From: Phorcus lineatus
Lineage: Eukaryota > Mollusca > Gastropoda > Trochida > Trochidae
Assembly (NCBI GenBank): GCA_921293015.1
Contig: OV121084.1
Coordinates: forward strand, 21,952,960-22,016,959
DNA: 64,000 nucleotides
Direction: 5' to 3'
The notes below the pieces were generated by a model. That model had not been told where the DNA came from, did not search any database, and was given only the letters and a program-made list of their open reading frames with translations. Position 1 is the stretch's first letter, and each line of letters starts with the position of its first letter. The translations under genes and the position numbers were made by a program. This document shows positions 34,356 to 43,965 of this stretch, piece after piece.

Positions 34356-37300
34356 GATCTTGGCCGAGGCCCGGATTGTATTTCACAGGGTACCGTAAAC
34401 CAGGACACCGGCAGTACATCCACTCCTTCCAGCAAGTGTAACGAAACTTTTCCATTTCTGTGTTGGAACATTAACGGACTAAAAAGCAAAGAAGGAGATG
34501 AAGACTTTGTTCACTACATTAGAACATTTAAGATTTTTTGTCTTCTCGAGACTTTTGTGGATTCGTTTTACGATATAAACTGGCTACACGATTATGAAGT
34601 TTTCTCTAGCTCAGCTGTAAAGTTATCTGGCTATGGTCGACTATCAGGGGGTGTTTGCGTGTGTATACATCAGTCTATTAGCAAGTTTTGTAAGTTGATA
34701 AGTACAGACATTGATAACTTCATTTGCATACAAATGTCCAAAGCCATTTTTGAAATTGATAAACATGTTGTTTTGATGTGCACGTATATACCACCTGAAG
34801 GGTCACCATATTACAACCTCGTAGATACTAACTGTAACTTAAGTAAACTTGAAGAATTTCTTTTTGAAAAGCAGTCTGAATTTAGTGAATTCCATTACGT
34901 ATTATGTGGCGATTTCAATTCCCGTACTGGTAATGGAAATAACCCTTCAACTTCCTCAGATGATTTATTGCACAGACGTGTACCATTTCCCGAAGATGAT
35001 TTTGTAGATATTGAAAATCGGAAGTCACACGACACAACAACAAACAAATTTGGAAAAAAGCTGATAGACATATGTTATGCATTCCAATTATTCATTGTAA
35101 ATGGAAGAGTTTTTGGTGATCTGCAAGGGGAGTATACTTATTGTGCAAATCAAGGTGCAAGTGTGAACGATTATTTTATATGTACGCCTGATTTCTTCCA
35201 GTATGTCGACTTGTTGAATATTGGCGATCGACAGGATTCTGACCATTTACCTCTTGAATTGACTTGCAAATTCCCACTCTCTAACCATAAAATGAATTGT
35301 GATGTCTTGCCTACAAATACGAAAAGGTTTATTTGGAATGATAATTCTGCTAACACGTTTTTAACAAATGTTAAAGAAAAATTACACTTGTTTGGAAAAC
35401 ATATTTTGGAGATAATAGATACGGATGCAAACGGAGCTATTGATGACTTTGTAGAAATTTTGTCTTCTTCAGCCGAATGTATGCTTAAGTGTGTCAATCC
35501 TAAACCATTTAGAACAGCTCTAAATAAGGAATGTAGGACCGCGAAACGAAATGCTCGTAAAAATCTTCGAAGGTTCAGAGTGACTCGTAGCAACTACGAT
35601 AGACGGAAATACTGCGAAAGTAGAAATAGGTACAAAGCTTATTGTCGAAAATTCAAATGTGATGTGAAGAGGCGTAATCAAGACCAGCTAGAACGATCTA
35701 TCAACAGCCCTAATGCTTTTTGGAAAAAAATTCGTAATTTACAAAACCGAAACACTGTTACGAACAACATAACAAAATCTGAGTGGTTAAATCATTTTAA
35801 AGATGTGCACTCAAACGACGACATATTGGATCTGACTTTCGATGATATCTATAAGGATGTAGATCCAACCAATAATGATTTGACAGAAATAGATCAAATT
35901 ATCCTGGACAGTCCAATTTCTGAACAGGAAATATTAGATTCTATCAGTCACTTAAGAAACGGAAAAGCTGCCGGACCTGATGATATCATAATTGAAATGA
36001 TAAAGTGTTCCAAATCTGAAATTATGCCGTTCTTAAAGAAATGTTTTAATAGGTTGTTTGAAAATGGAATTTTCCCACGTAGTTGGTCTAATTCTACAAT
36101 AGTCCCACTTCATAAAAAAGGTAATAGAAACGATCCAGATAACTACCGCGGTATATCATTAATGAGTATATTGGGAAAAGTGTTTAACTCGATTTTAAAT
36201 AAGAGATTATCAAACTGGGCGAATATGTATGAAAAAATTCCGGAATCTCAGGCCGGATTTAGAAAGGGATATTCTACAGCAGATCACATATTTACTCTGT
36301 ATGCAATGATCCAGAAAGCACTGTTAAAACGGAAGCATAAATTGTACATAGCTTTTGTAGATTTTAAAAAAGCTTTTGACTCTGTTAATCATTTTAAATT
36401 ATGGCAATGTTTACTTAAAGCAGGTTTACAAGGGAAAATGTTCAACATTCTGAAATCTATGTATTCCAATATTCGAGCTTGTGTGCGTTGTACAGATGGA
36501 GTAACTGATCTCTTTGATTGTCCTTTAGGCTTAAGACAAGGTTGCTGCTTAAGTCCAATTCTCTTTTCTTTTTTCATTAATGAATTATATCATGATATCA
36601 GTACAGGTGGAAAGCATGGTATCCAAATGTACCCAAGTTTTGTAGAAATCCTCATGCTTCTTTTTGCTGACGACGTAATTTTGGTCTCTGACACTGTAGT
36701 CGGTTTACAAAATCAACTAAATATCTTAGAGAAGTACACTAAAGAATGGAAATTGTCAGTTAACTTAAGTAAAACAGAAATTGTAATATTTAGAAAGGGT
36801 GGCCCTGTGGCGGCAAGAGAGCGTTGGTTTTATAATGGCAATTTGATAAATATTTCCAATCACTATTCTTATTTAGGATTTTTGTTTTCACACAGACTGA
36901 ATATAAACAATTGCGCACAGAATTTAGCTTTACGCGGTAAAAAGGCTTTAGTACAAGTTATATCAGTTTTAAGCAAAGTTGGAACCATGTCTCCAAATGT
37001 ATTCTTTAACATATTTAATTCTCAGATACAACCAATTTTATTATATGGCTCTGAAATATGGGGTTTTCAGCGTTTCGTTAGTATAGAGAGAGTGCATCTG
37101 TTGGCCTGCAAAAAGTTCCTTGGTGTAAGCTCACAGACACCTAATTGCATGGTGTATGGTGAATGTGGCAGGTTTCCATTGTACATTAATTCCCAAATAC
37201 GATGTTTAAGGTTTTGGTTCAAGCTTTTAACTATGCACGAAAAACGTCTACCTAGATTAGCTTATAACATGCTTTTATGTCTTGATAATTTGGGAAAGCA

Positions 37301-37868
37301 TACTTGGGCAAGCGATATTAGGAATTTATTATTTTCTCATGGTTTTGGATTCATATGGTTGTGCGAGACAATCGGGGACGTTAACAGATTTATTAATGAG
37401 TTTCGACTTCGAGCAATAAATATGTTCAGTCAAGATTGGCATTCCACTTTAGATTCAAGTTCACGATATGAATATTACAGGACCTTCAAGACCTTACTTC
37501 AGCCAGAAAAATACTTATCAATAATAACTTCATATCACTTAAGAAAAATATTTGTAAAATATCGCTTGGGTTTGCTAAGTTTAATGATCAATGAGGGGAG
37601 GAAAACAACTATCGAGAAAGCAAAAAGAGTTTGTCCTTTATGCAACCAAGGAATAGAAAATGAAATGCATTTTACATTTTCATGCCCTTGTTATATTGAA
37701 TTAAGACAGAAATATATACCACTTCACTTTCTAGATAAACAACCAAGGGATGCTTATACTTCTTTATTGCAAACTAATAACGAAGCTATTATTGTTCAAT
37801 TAGCATTATATATAAAACATGCATTAAAAAAGAGAGATCTTCTCATAAAGCAATTAGTAAAACCTTAG
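34356..37868 (+). CDS. LINE ORF2: AP endonuclease plus reverse transcriptase, no AUG before the endonuclease
   Basis: It nicks target DNA and reverse-transcribes the LINE RNA there. The endonuclease domain shows CWNINGL and LLET upstream of 34557, then LCGDFNSRTG, and SDHLPLEL near 35240. The RT shows AFVDFKKAFDS (motif A, near 36352), GLRQGCCLSPILFS (motif B) and LLFADDVILVSD (motif C, near 36663). A C-terminal CPLC-x8-H-x4-C-like motif lies near 37633-37685. The frame is open from the codon after the ORF1 stop at 34353-34355, with no in-frame ATG until well inside the endonuclease. A fused product through stop-codon readthrough, or reinitiation, is therefore more plausible than normal initiation. 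Confidence 0.92.
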   Translation, partial: DLGRGPDCISQGTVNQDTGSTSTPSSKCNETFPFLCWNINGLKSKEGDEDFVHYIRTFKIFCLLETFVDSFYDINWLHDYEVFSSSAVKLSGYGRLSGGVCVCIHQSISKFCKLISTDIDNFICIQMSKAIFEIDKHVVLMCTYIPPEGSPYYNLVDTNCNLSKLEEFLFEKQSEFSEFHYVLCGDFNSRTGNGNNPSTSSDDLLHRRVPFPEDDFVDIENRKSHDTTTNKFGKKLIDICYAFQLFIVNGRVFGDLQGEYTYCANQGASVNDYFICTPDFFQYVDLLNIGDRQDSDHLPLELTCKFPLSNHKMNCDVLPTNTKRFIWNDNSANTFLTNVKEKLHLFGKHILEIIDTDANGAIDDFVEILSSSAECMLKCVNPKPFRTALNKECRTAKRNARKNLRRFRVTRSNYDRRKYCESRNRYKAYCRKFKCDVKRRNQDQLERSINSPNAFWKKIRNLQNRNTVTNNITKSEWLNHFKDVHSNDDILDLTFDDIYKDVDPTNNDLTEIDQIILDSPISEQEILDSISHLRNGKAAGPDDIIIEMIKCSKSEIMPFLKKCFNRLFENGIFPRSWSNSTIVPLHKKGNRNDPDNYRGISLMSILGKVFNSILNKRLSNWANMYEKIPESQAGFRKGYSTADHIFTLYAMIQKALLKRKHKLYIAFVDFKKAFDSVNHFKLWQCLLKAGLQGKMFNILKSMYSNIRACVRCTDGVTDLFDCPLGLRQGCCLSPILFSFFINELYHDISTGGKHGIQMYPSFVEILMLLFADDVILVSDTVVGLQNQLNILEKYTKEWKLSVNLSKTEIVIFRKGGPVAARERWFYNGNLINISNHYSYLGFLFSHRLNINNCAQNLALRGKKALVQVISVLSKVGTMSPNVFFNIFNSQIQPILLYGSEIWGFQRFVSIERVHLLACKKFLGVSSQTPNCMVYGECGRFPLYINSQIRCLRFWFKLLTMHEKRLPRLAYNMLLCLDNLGKHTWASDIRNLLFSHGFGFIWLCETIGDVNRFINEFRLRAINMFSQDWHSTLDSSSRYEYYRTFKTLLQPEKYLSIITSYHLRKIFVKYRLGLLSLMINEGRKTTIEKAKRVCPLCNQGIENEMHFTFSCPCYIELRQKYIPLHFLDKQPRDAYTSLLQTNNEAIIVQLALYIKHALKKRDLLIKQLVKP

Positions 37869-37971
37869 ATATTGTAGTAGAATGTTGTTTTTATGTAACT
37901 ATGTTTTAGTTAACTTTCATGTACTTTACTGTAACTCTTTTGTATATGGGCCGGAGGCCTTTAATACAATA

Positions 37972-37990
37972 AACATCTTTGACTTTGACT
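37972..37990 (+). repeat. LINE 3' tail, CTTTGA repeats
   Basis: ATCTTTGACTTTGACTTT closes the LINE 3' UTR. Such short tandem tails occur in CR1/L2/RTE-like LINEs and are used in priming. Confidence 0.75.
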
Positions 37991-38100
37991 TTAATAACAT
38001 CAGTGTCAATTTCTCTATATGATATTGCATAAAAAAAATTTCATGATATAATTATAACCCGAAACTTCAGGACTATAAACTCAAGAATAGCAAAACTGTT

Positions 38101-38181
38101 ATTTAGTCAAATATCCATCATTGTGAAGCCACAAGAAATAACAAAATAAAAGATTCTAAACATTTTATTTTAGTTTGCCTT
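38101..38181 (-). repeat. B2 split direct repeat of the Ngaro-like element
   Basis: Identical by eye to B1 at 38380-38460 (starts ATTTAGTCAAATATCCATCA, ends TTTTAGTTTGCCTT). Confidence 0.92.
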
Positions 38182-38291
38182 CCAGCTCCATATACATAAC
38201 AGGCAATTAAGTAGTGACACTGTAGTAATTGTAGTCAACATCTGGTCCAATATTTTACATTATGTGAAATCTAGATATCCGATTGACAAAC

Positions 38292-38380
38292 TATACAGAG
38301 CAAGGATGGGAAATGACGTCACAACTTGTGACGTCATCAGTTAGTTACATAGACTTTCTTAAGGCTTCACATGACTACTA
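38292..38380 (-). repeat. A2 split direct repeat of the Ngaro-like element
   Basis: Identical by eye to A1 at 42451-42539 (starts TATACAGAGCAAGGATGGG, ends CTTCACATGACTACTA). It contains the CRE palindrome at 38314-38336. Confidence 0.92.
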
Positions 38381-38460
38381 TTTAGTCAAATATCCATCAT
38401 TGTGAAGCCACAAGAAATAACAAAATAAAAGATTCTAAACATTTTATTTTAGTTTGCCTT
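38380..38460 (-). repeat. B1 split direct repeat of the Ngaro-like element
   Basis: Identical to B2 and directly joined to A2, giving the B1-A2 junction typical of Ngaro elements. Confidence 0.92.
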
Positions 38461-38747
38461 ATCTACTGAGTGCACCATAAGTATGCAGCATATGCATAGA
38501 AAACCACCAACTATCGACAGTAAACCACAAACTTTAAGTAAAAACTCAATTATAAGAACTGTTCATAAACAGGATAACAACAACAAACAGGAAAACTTGA
38601 TGAAAAAACTTTTAAGTAAAAACCATTCCAAGAACGCTAGATACTACTCATATGAGAAGAAATGTTGCCCCTTGCCAGAATGAGTGAAGGAGACATTAAA
38701 TCGAAAAAACAACATATTGTAACCTCGATCAAGTTGGAAAAATACCA

Positions 38748-40280
38748 TCAAGATAGAACATCTGACACCGCACTCTCAGGAACTCTAGAATGAACATAGT
38801 GTCTCTGAAACACCTCAGTGTTTTTCCATCGACCTATCTTCTGCACGATGGCTGGATCTATCCCTGCGTCGATAGCAACAGTCGCCCCTGTAGGGCGAAA
38901 CGATTTGGCTGAATAACCTTGGCCCCCTAGCCCGGCCAGAACTATACACTCCTCTAACACACGGGCCACAGTTGAAGCAGTAATAGCCTTAAAAGGGGAT
39001 CTCAATGTAAGAAAAACAGCATTGTCTCCACACAGTGCTCTCTCGTTACGGGTCCTATCAATATAGCACTTTAAAGCATCAACCGGATCTAGCTTGGGAG
39101 TGTGGTGCTTTCTCAACTCAACTGTAAAACCTGCCCTTGACAAATCATTCTTTATACCAAAAAATGTAATCTCTGCGTCCCCTTCATCAGAAAACTGAAC
39201 TTTGTCTACTGAGAAAATCACATCTCTCTCAACTCTATCCTTGACATCAAACAACTTTGCCTTAGGTGCTATATCTGAAGGTCTGAGCATAAGGGAAATG
39301 GACAACAAGCAAATAACCTTCAGCCTCAAATCCTTAATGGAGAGATGACTATTCTCTTTCCATCTAATGAACAACTCGCAAAACCTCTTAACCGGCATAA
39401 CAGATGAAGAAGACAACGGTTGTGACGACCCTGACTTGACTAATGCAGCAATGAGTCTCTTTATAGCTGGGGACCTGGTCAGATCTGGTAAGGACATACC
39501 TTCATACAAAGATGAGATAGCTGAAATGGCTGTACCTAACAATGATCTGGGTTTTGTAGAACTATCAGAAACATGACACAAGAAAGATGCAAGTACCGCT
39601 TCGCTCCTTGGTGGGAAAGCCACATCCTTATCCAGACAGAAATCATAACATTTGCCTAAGATAGAGTTGTACCCTCTCAAAGTAGAACTAGCCCAACTGA
39701 GATGAAATTGATCAACTGCTCTATCCGACCAACCCTGTTGCTTTAAACCATGCCGCCATACACTCTCCAAGCATACACTTTCCAACCGAGGTTGCGTCTT
39801 GGTTCTGGAATCGCACCCATCCTGCGAAAACTTTTGACGTTGTTGGGAATCAGACGTGGACGACAAACTACAATGCTTAACAGCCTCTGAAACCACACCT
39901 GTGCCGGGAACAGTGGGGCAATTATAGTAGCCCATGCCTTCTCGTGAATGATCTTGTCTAGGACTTTTGGAAGGAGACAAAATGGCGGATTTACCCAATT
40001 GTTGTTTTGACCCCAATTTCCCTGGGCAAGGGCATCTACCCCTGAACTTAGAGGTTCGAAAAACCTCGAGTTGAAATTGGGCAATTGAGCGTTTGTTATA
40101 CTCGCAAAACGATCCACAGAATGCGGACCCCACACCCTGTCGAGATAATGAAAAAGTGTTGGATGTAGCATCCAATTTGATTTGTCCACTAGTCTGCTGA
40201 GTCTGTCTGCACTTTGATTCTGACACCCGGCCAAGTGCTTGCATGTCAGATAAATTCCACATTCTTCTACCTCTGCCCAT
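38748..40280 (-). CDS. Tyrosine recombinase of the Ngaro-like element
   Basis: It integrates the circular cDNA. The ORF is 510 codons and overlaps the RT gene by about 540 bp in another frame. The true protein probably starts well inside, near the core-binding domain (GYNSILGKCYDFCLDK, FPPRSEAVLASFLCHVSDS). Catalytic features are Arg in SLMLRPSDIAP, the KSFRPTGAT box supplying the second Arg, the W in IGRWKNTEVF, and the nucleophile Tyr in FQRHYVHS. The stop lies 287 bp before B1. The KSFRPTGAT form is the Ngaro/DIRS variant of the H-x-x-R box. All key residues are present and the frame is uninterrupted, so the enzyme may be functional. Confidence 0.9.
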   Translation of the reverse strand: MGRGRRMWNLSDMQALGRVSESKCRQTQQTSGQIKLDATSNTFSLSRQGVGSAFCGSFCEYNKRSIAQFQLEVFRTSKFRGRCPCPGKLGSKQQLGKSAILSPSKSPRQDHSREGMGYYNCPTVPGTGVVSEAVKHCSLSSTSDSQQRQKFSQDGCDSRTKTQPRLESVCLESVWRHGLKQQGWSDRAVDQFHLSWASSTLRGYNSILGKCYDFCLDKDVAFPPRSEAVLASFLCHVSDSSTKPRSLLGTAISAISSLYEGMSLPDLTRSPAIKRLIAALVKSGSSQPLSSSSVMPVKRFCELFIRWKENSHLSIKDLRLKVICLLSISLMLRPSDIAPKAKLFDVKDRVERDVIFSVDKVQFSDEGDAEITFFGIKNDLSRAGFTVELRKHHTPKLDPVDALKCYIDRTRNERALCGDNAVFLTLRSPFKAITASTVARVLEECIVLAGLGGQGYSAKSFRPTGATVAIDAGIDPAIVQKIGRWKNTEVFQRHYVHSRVPESAVSDVLS

Positions 40281-41605
40281 ACTGCAACAGCAATGCGCGT
40301 TAGATATGGGTTAGGACCTCCTTTATTCTGAATGTATGCAAGTGCAGTAATATTGTCTGACAAAATTTGGATATGCTTGCTTCCCAACAGAGGCTTGAAA
40401 GCTTTAATACCCATCAAAATAGCATACAACTCACGCTTGTTGGATGATAATTGGGAAACTCTACTATTCCATTCACCAGAGGCATACTTTCCCTCAAATA
40501 CTGCTCCCCATCCGATGTGTGAAGCATCTGTAAACAATTGTCCCTCAATAGGACGCTCAAAAACAACCTTACCATTCCAGTCATCAATTGAATTTAGCCA
40601 CCAACCTAGCTCTTCACACGCTTGCCTAGTAAGTGTGACAGGACTATCCCAGGAATCTCTGGAAGCTATAATGCGATATACCTCACGCAGGAACAACTTA
40701 CCAGGAGTGACGACCCAAGCGACTGATATACACAAACCTGCTACTCTAGCAAGAACACGAACCTTGCAAACCTTTTTCTTTAAAAGGCTGCGAATAGACC
40801 TTTTTATCTTATGAACCCTATCACTTGTAGCCTTTATGACAGGAAACCCTGAATCAGAAGTAGAAGACACCTGGTAACCTAGGTATCTAACAGAGGTAGA
40901 TGGTACTAAACAGGATTTGGCATAATTTATATTGATCCCTAGGTCTTCAAAACAGTTAATGAGTAGCTCAGTGTGATCTGATACAAGTCTGCTGTCAGCA
41001 CATACAATGAAATCATCAACATATGCAGATACTCTAACACCTAGACCTCTCAGGTAAGCAACAATTGGTCTGATGAATTTACAAAAATACATAGGACTAC
41101 ATGACAAACCAAACGGTAAAACGCACCATCTGTAGTATACACCATCAAACTTGAATGCAAGATAATCTCTGTCTTCAACATGTATAGGTACATGATAAAA
41201 ACCATCTTTAATGTCCAAAGTAACCAGCTGATCACCTGGTTTTATAATGTCTGCTACTACGCGAATATCGTCGTTCTTAAAGCTTGAGCTTTTACAATGA
41301 CTGTTAATAACACGAAAATCAGTGATAAGTCTCAACTTTCCAGAACGTTTTGGAACACAACCGAGAGGTGATACGTAATCGGGTTTATACCCACACTGTT
41401 CAATATAACCTGCTTCGAACAAACGATCAATCTCTACACGCACAAATCGTTGTTGTTTTTGTGAAAGCTGATGATTATCACACTCAAATGGTACAGGTTC
41501 ATTAAGAATGGGCACCCTTATACCATTGTCTATCCACTGTAGAATATTGTCCGATGCACCGATCCTCTGCCAAGCTGCAAGCGCCTCAGAAACACGGTGA
41601 CACAT
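39743..41605 (-). CDS. Reverse transcriptase/RNase H polyprotein of the Ngaro-like element
   Basis: A 620-residue intact frame starting 31 bp after the gag stop. RT motifs: CVPKRSGKLRLITDFRVIN, TLDIKDGFYHVPI (motif A), LPFGLSCSPMYFCKF (motif B) and YVDDFIV (motif C). RNase H: LFTDASHIGWG, the NKRELYAI region, LSDNITALAYI and HLAGCQNQSADRLSR. The downstream domain typical of DIRS-group elements follows: RFASITNAQLPNFNSRFFEP, NWVNPPFCLLPKVL and ATIIAPLFPAQVWFQ. Its last third overlaps the recombinase ORF. The product would make the cDNA from the element RNA. Confidence 0.93.
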   Translation of the reverse strand: MCHRVSEALAAWQRIGASDNILQWIDNGIRVPILNEPVPFECDNHQLSQKQQRFVRVEIDRLFEAGYIEQCGYKPDYVSPLGCVPKRSGKLRLITDFRVINSHCKSSSFKNDDIRVVADIIKPGDQLVTLDIKDGFYHVPIHVEDRDYLAFKFDGVYYRWCVLPFGLSCSPMYFCKFIRPIVAYLRGLGVRVSAYVDDFIVCADSRLVSDHTELLINCFEDLGININYAKSCLVPSTSVRYLGYQVSSTSDSGFPVIKATSDRVHKIKRSIRSLLKKKVCKVRVLARVAGLCISVAWVVTPGKLFLREVYRIIASRDSWDSPVTLTRQACEELGWWLNSIDDWNGKVVFERPIEGQLFTDASHIGWGAVFEGKYASGEWNSRVSQLSSNKRELYAILMGIKAFKPLLGSKHIQILSDNITALAYIQNKGGPNPYLTRIAVAVWAEVEECGIYLTCKHLAGCQNQSADRLSRLVDKSNWMLHPTLFHYLDRVWGPHSVDRFASITNAQLPNFNSRFFEPLSSGVDALAQGNWGQNNNWVNPPFCLLPKVLDKIIHEKAWATIIAPLFPAQVWFQRLLSIVVCRPRLIPNNVKSFRRMGAIPEPRRNLGWKVYAWRVYGGMV

Positions 41606-41635
41606 CGACGATCATGGGGGCGGCCATACTTGTTT

Positions 41636-42496
41636 TCACTCAGGATCACGTGACTCACCGGTGTTGTCCTGTCGCTGTCTCCTATGAAAACCGCGCGCCG
41701 AAAACTGGGAGAAAACGTCCTCACGACCCCTGAAAGATCCACGTCCTCTGTTTCCGAAACCGGAACCTCGTGAACGTTGTGGTCGGTAAGATGCAGATAT
41801 CGCAGCTGCACTTCGTAGATTGTCAATAGCTTGAGGCGAGAATCCGGACGTGTTTCTCTGCAACGAACGAAAAAACCTAGACACGGTTGGGTCGAACTGA
41901 CTCTGGACAGACAACGCTGAAAACTCGTCCTGAAGGTAGCCGATCTGAGCCTGTAGCACTGTTAGTACATTAGTATGACGCTCCTCACAACTCTCACAAA
42001 TCGGTAACTGTGACACACACTTCAAGGCCGTCTCGGCAAAACGTCCACACTTGGCTAACACGTTATAAGTTCCTTGATCATTACGTCGTATACCTTGACG
42101 GCTGTCGTTGAGACGCAGATCAGGCGGTAATCTCACATGAGAAACGGAATCCTTTACACTCTGATATTCTCCCTGAATATCAACTTCTCTGCCAGCGGCG
42201 ACGGCTGGTATCGCTACCCCGGCGGGACTGGCTTGAGAACAGTGAGAATGGCTCTGGTCAGCCGTCGAACTGCGGCCGTTAGCTTCTTCACGACGTCGGT
42301 TGGACTCCTCAACACGCTCAAGGCGTTCGTCGAAACTATCAAAACGATCGATTAGGCTCTCGATGGACTTCCGTATATCATCAGCGATATAATTCTCGCT
42401 TTTCTCATCGCTCATCGTTAGTTTCGCAAAATGGCGTCCTGCCTGCCGCGTATACAGAGCAAGGATGGGAAATGACGTCACAACTTGTGACGTCAT
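41636..42496 (-). CDS. Gag-like protein of the Ngaro-like element
   Basis: The longest frame (286 codons) begins inside the A1 repeat. The more natural start is the internal Met at 42415 (MSDEKSENYIADD), which lies downstream of A1. Visible parts are a coiled coil (IRKSIESLIDRFDSFDERLE), a conserved core (LRLNDSRQGIRRNDQGTYNV; NTSGFSPQAIDNLRSAAAI) also found in the decayed copy at 27885-28375, and an RG-rich tail fit for RNA binding. Unlike the DIRS gag it lacks N-terminal Cys pairs. Its role as nucleocapsid-like protein is inferred from position and composition. Confidence 0.82.
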   Translation of the reverse strand: MTSQVVTSFPILALYTRQAGRHFAKLTMSDEKSENYIADDIRKSIESLIDRFDSFDERLERVEESNRRREEANGRSSTADQSHSHCSQASPAGVAIPAVAAGREVDIQGEYQSVKDSVSHVRLPPDLRLNDSRQGIRRNDQGTYNVLAKCGRFAETALKCVSQLPICESCEERHTNVLTVLQAQIGYLQDEFSALSVQSQFDPTVSRFFRSLQRNTSGFSPQAIDNLRSAAAISASYRPQRSRGSGFGNRGRGSFRGREDVFSQFSARGFHRRQRQDNTGESRDPE

Positions 42497-42539
42497 CAGT
42501 TAGTTACATAGACTTTCTTAAGGCTTCACATGACTACTA
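42451..42539 (-). repeat. A1 split direct repeat of the Ngaro-like element, likely promoter-bearing
   Basis: Identical to A2. It lies just upstream of gag on the minus strand and holds the 23-bp palindrome with two TGACGTCA octamers at 42473-42495. Confidence 0.9.
42473..42495 (-). promoter_or_regulatory. Perfect 23-bp palindrome of two CRE octamers in the A1 repeat
   Basis: TGACGTCACAA, a central C, then TTGTGACGTCA. TGACGTCA is the consensus site for CREB/ATF bZIP factors. Its place directly upstream of gag suggests a promoter element for the retrotransposon. The same palindrome is in A2 at 38314-38336. Confidence 0.6.
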
Positions 42540-42604
42540 ACCCAAATACGGAAGAATCAAGTTGTCGGACTGGCATGTTTAAATGATTTTAGTTAAGATA
42601 TTTT

Positions 42605-43010
42605 AAGGTAATAATAATAATAATATAATAATAGGGTATTTTAATAGCGCACATATCCACATAGAATGCATGCTCAAGGCGCTCCCTGCATTATTACCCT
42701 GGTCTAACCCAAGCTGCCGATAAAGCGCTTAAAGGTCACCTCCAACACAATCTACACCAGGTACCCAATTAGTACTGCTGGGTGAACAGAAGCACATTTT
42801 GAATAAAGTCCCTTGCTTAAGGAGACACCAGTTTCTCAGCTCGTGTCTCAGTGTGGGGCACGGAATAACCCTTGAACTATCAGTTAATACAGCAACGATC
42901 GGGTAACCCACCCACCCAGCGAGCCATGCCAGATGTTGCTCAACTTTACAGATAGTGGTCAACTGAGCTACACACAGGACCACGTGCCACCACTGACGAT
43001 TCATGTAGAC
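42605..43010 (+). repeat. Dispersed SINE-like repeat
   Basis: The motifs AATAGCGCACATATCCACAT, AATGCATGCTCAAGGCGCT and TTATTACCCTGGTC, then AAGTCCCTTGCTTAAGGAGACAC, form a block with the look of a common invertebrate dispersed repeat. Family and ends are not established; an ATAATAATAATA run precedes it at 42609-42630. Confidence 0.5.
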
Positions 43011-43716
43011 ATAATGTGGATGCTACAACTAACTTGAAATTAGATGATTGTATATGCCTTGAAGATAAACACATTCAAATAATTTAAAGAATGTTTCAAA
43101 AGTACTGAAGTCATGAATTCAAAACATCCTAATTCATATTATTGACTGTCCGTTTTCAAAACTTACTTTCAGTTTTTTCATTGACAATATATATGGAGTG
43201 AAATATGTATCAAGACTTCCAAATTGTTCTGTCTTTTTAGTCATAATGATATATTAAGGTCAATTTAAAATAGAGTGTAGATAAATAAAATGTAAATTTT
43301 ATTCCTAAAATCAATGGTTTAATTTCTTTAATCTACTTATTCCCTATACCTTTTAAAGAAGTCCTTCATTTTTCTTCATATTCTGATACATTTAACTAAT
43401 CGGCTTTTATAAAAACAAAATACATACATGTTATTGGAATTCCTTATTCAATTTAAACAATTCATTTTTTGTAAATACATTAAATGAATACCCTCATATG
43501 ACCTTGTTATAATTATTTTAATCTTTTAATATCAGAATGATATCACAGTGATTATTTTTTCGAAAGATTAAAAAACTTTCCTCATAACAGTAACCAAATC
43601 TGTCATTTCATTGTATATCTTAATATGTGTATTCCTTATGGAAAGGAAAGCTCATTTTTTTATATGAAAATATTGCTTCTTTGAGAGGCATTTAGAAGTT
43701 GGTGAGATGAATAAAG

Positions 43717-43797
43717 AACAAGTTACATGGATTTACAACTTCTTTACAACCTCGCAGTCCTGCAAATAAAGAAGTTTTAAATCCATATAACTTGTTC
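43717..43797. repeat. Inverted repeat, 31-bp arms
   Basis: GAACAAGTTACATGGATTTA ... at 43717-43747 pairs with 43767-43797 (TAAAGAAGTTTTAAATCCAT ... TTGTTC) with few mismatches; 19-bp loop. Confidence 0.8.
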
Positions 43798-43929
43798 TCT
43801 ATTGAAAATATTTGGCTACTGCTATTAAGTAAAGCTTGTTTTATGAATAATCTTGCTTGTTTTATGAATAATCATATTGGGCCCAAAAAGTAGAGAACTT
43901 TGGGAGTGATCGAATGGTAAGCTAGAAAA

Positions 43930-43965
43930 AATGTATTTATTATTTATTTATTTATTTATTTTTCA
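43930..43965. repeat. TATT microsatellite
   Basis: A run of TATTTATTTATT units. Confidence 0.85.

Larger units (their letters stand above)
33144..37990 (+). mobile_element. Near-complete APE-type LINE (CR1/L2-like)
   Basis: ORF1 (33144-34355) and ORF2 (34356-37868) lie in the same frame, followed by a 3' tail of CTTTGA repeats (37974-37990). ORF1 has one internal amber codon; ORF2 is open throughout. The clade call is tentative. Endonuclease plus RT without RNase H, and a short-repeat tail rather than poly(A), suggest the CR1/L2 group. Confidence 0.9.
38101..42539 (-). mobile_element. Ngaro-like YR retrotransposon, 4.44 kb, apparently intact
   Basis: The split direct repeats are in the Ngaro order. 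On the minus strand these are A1 (42539-42451), three ORFs, B1 (38460-38380) abutting A2 (38380-38292), a 110-bp spacer, then B2 (38181-38101). Both A copies (89 bp) and both B copies (81 bp) look identical, which implies recent insertion. Gag, RT/RNase H and YR frames are all open. There is no clear target-site duplication, as expected for a recombinase-integrated element. Confidence 0.92.
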
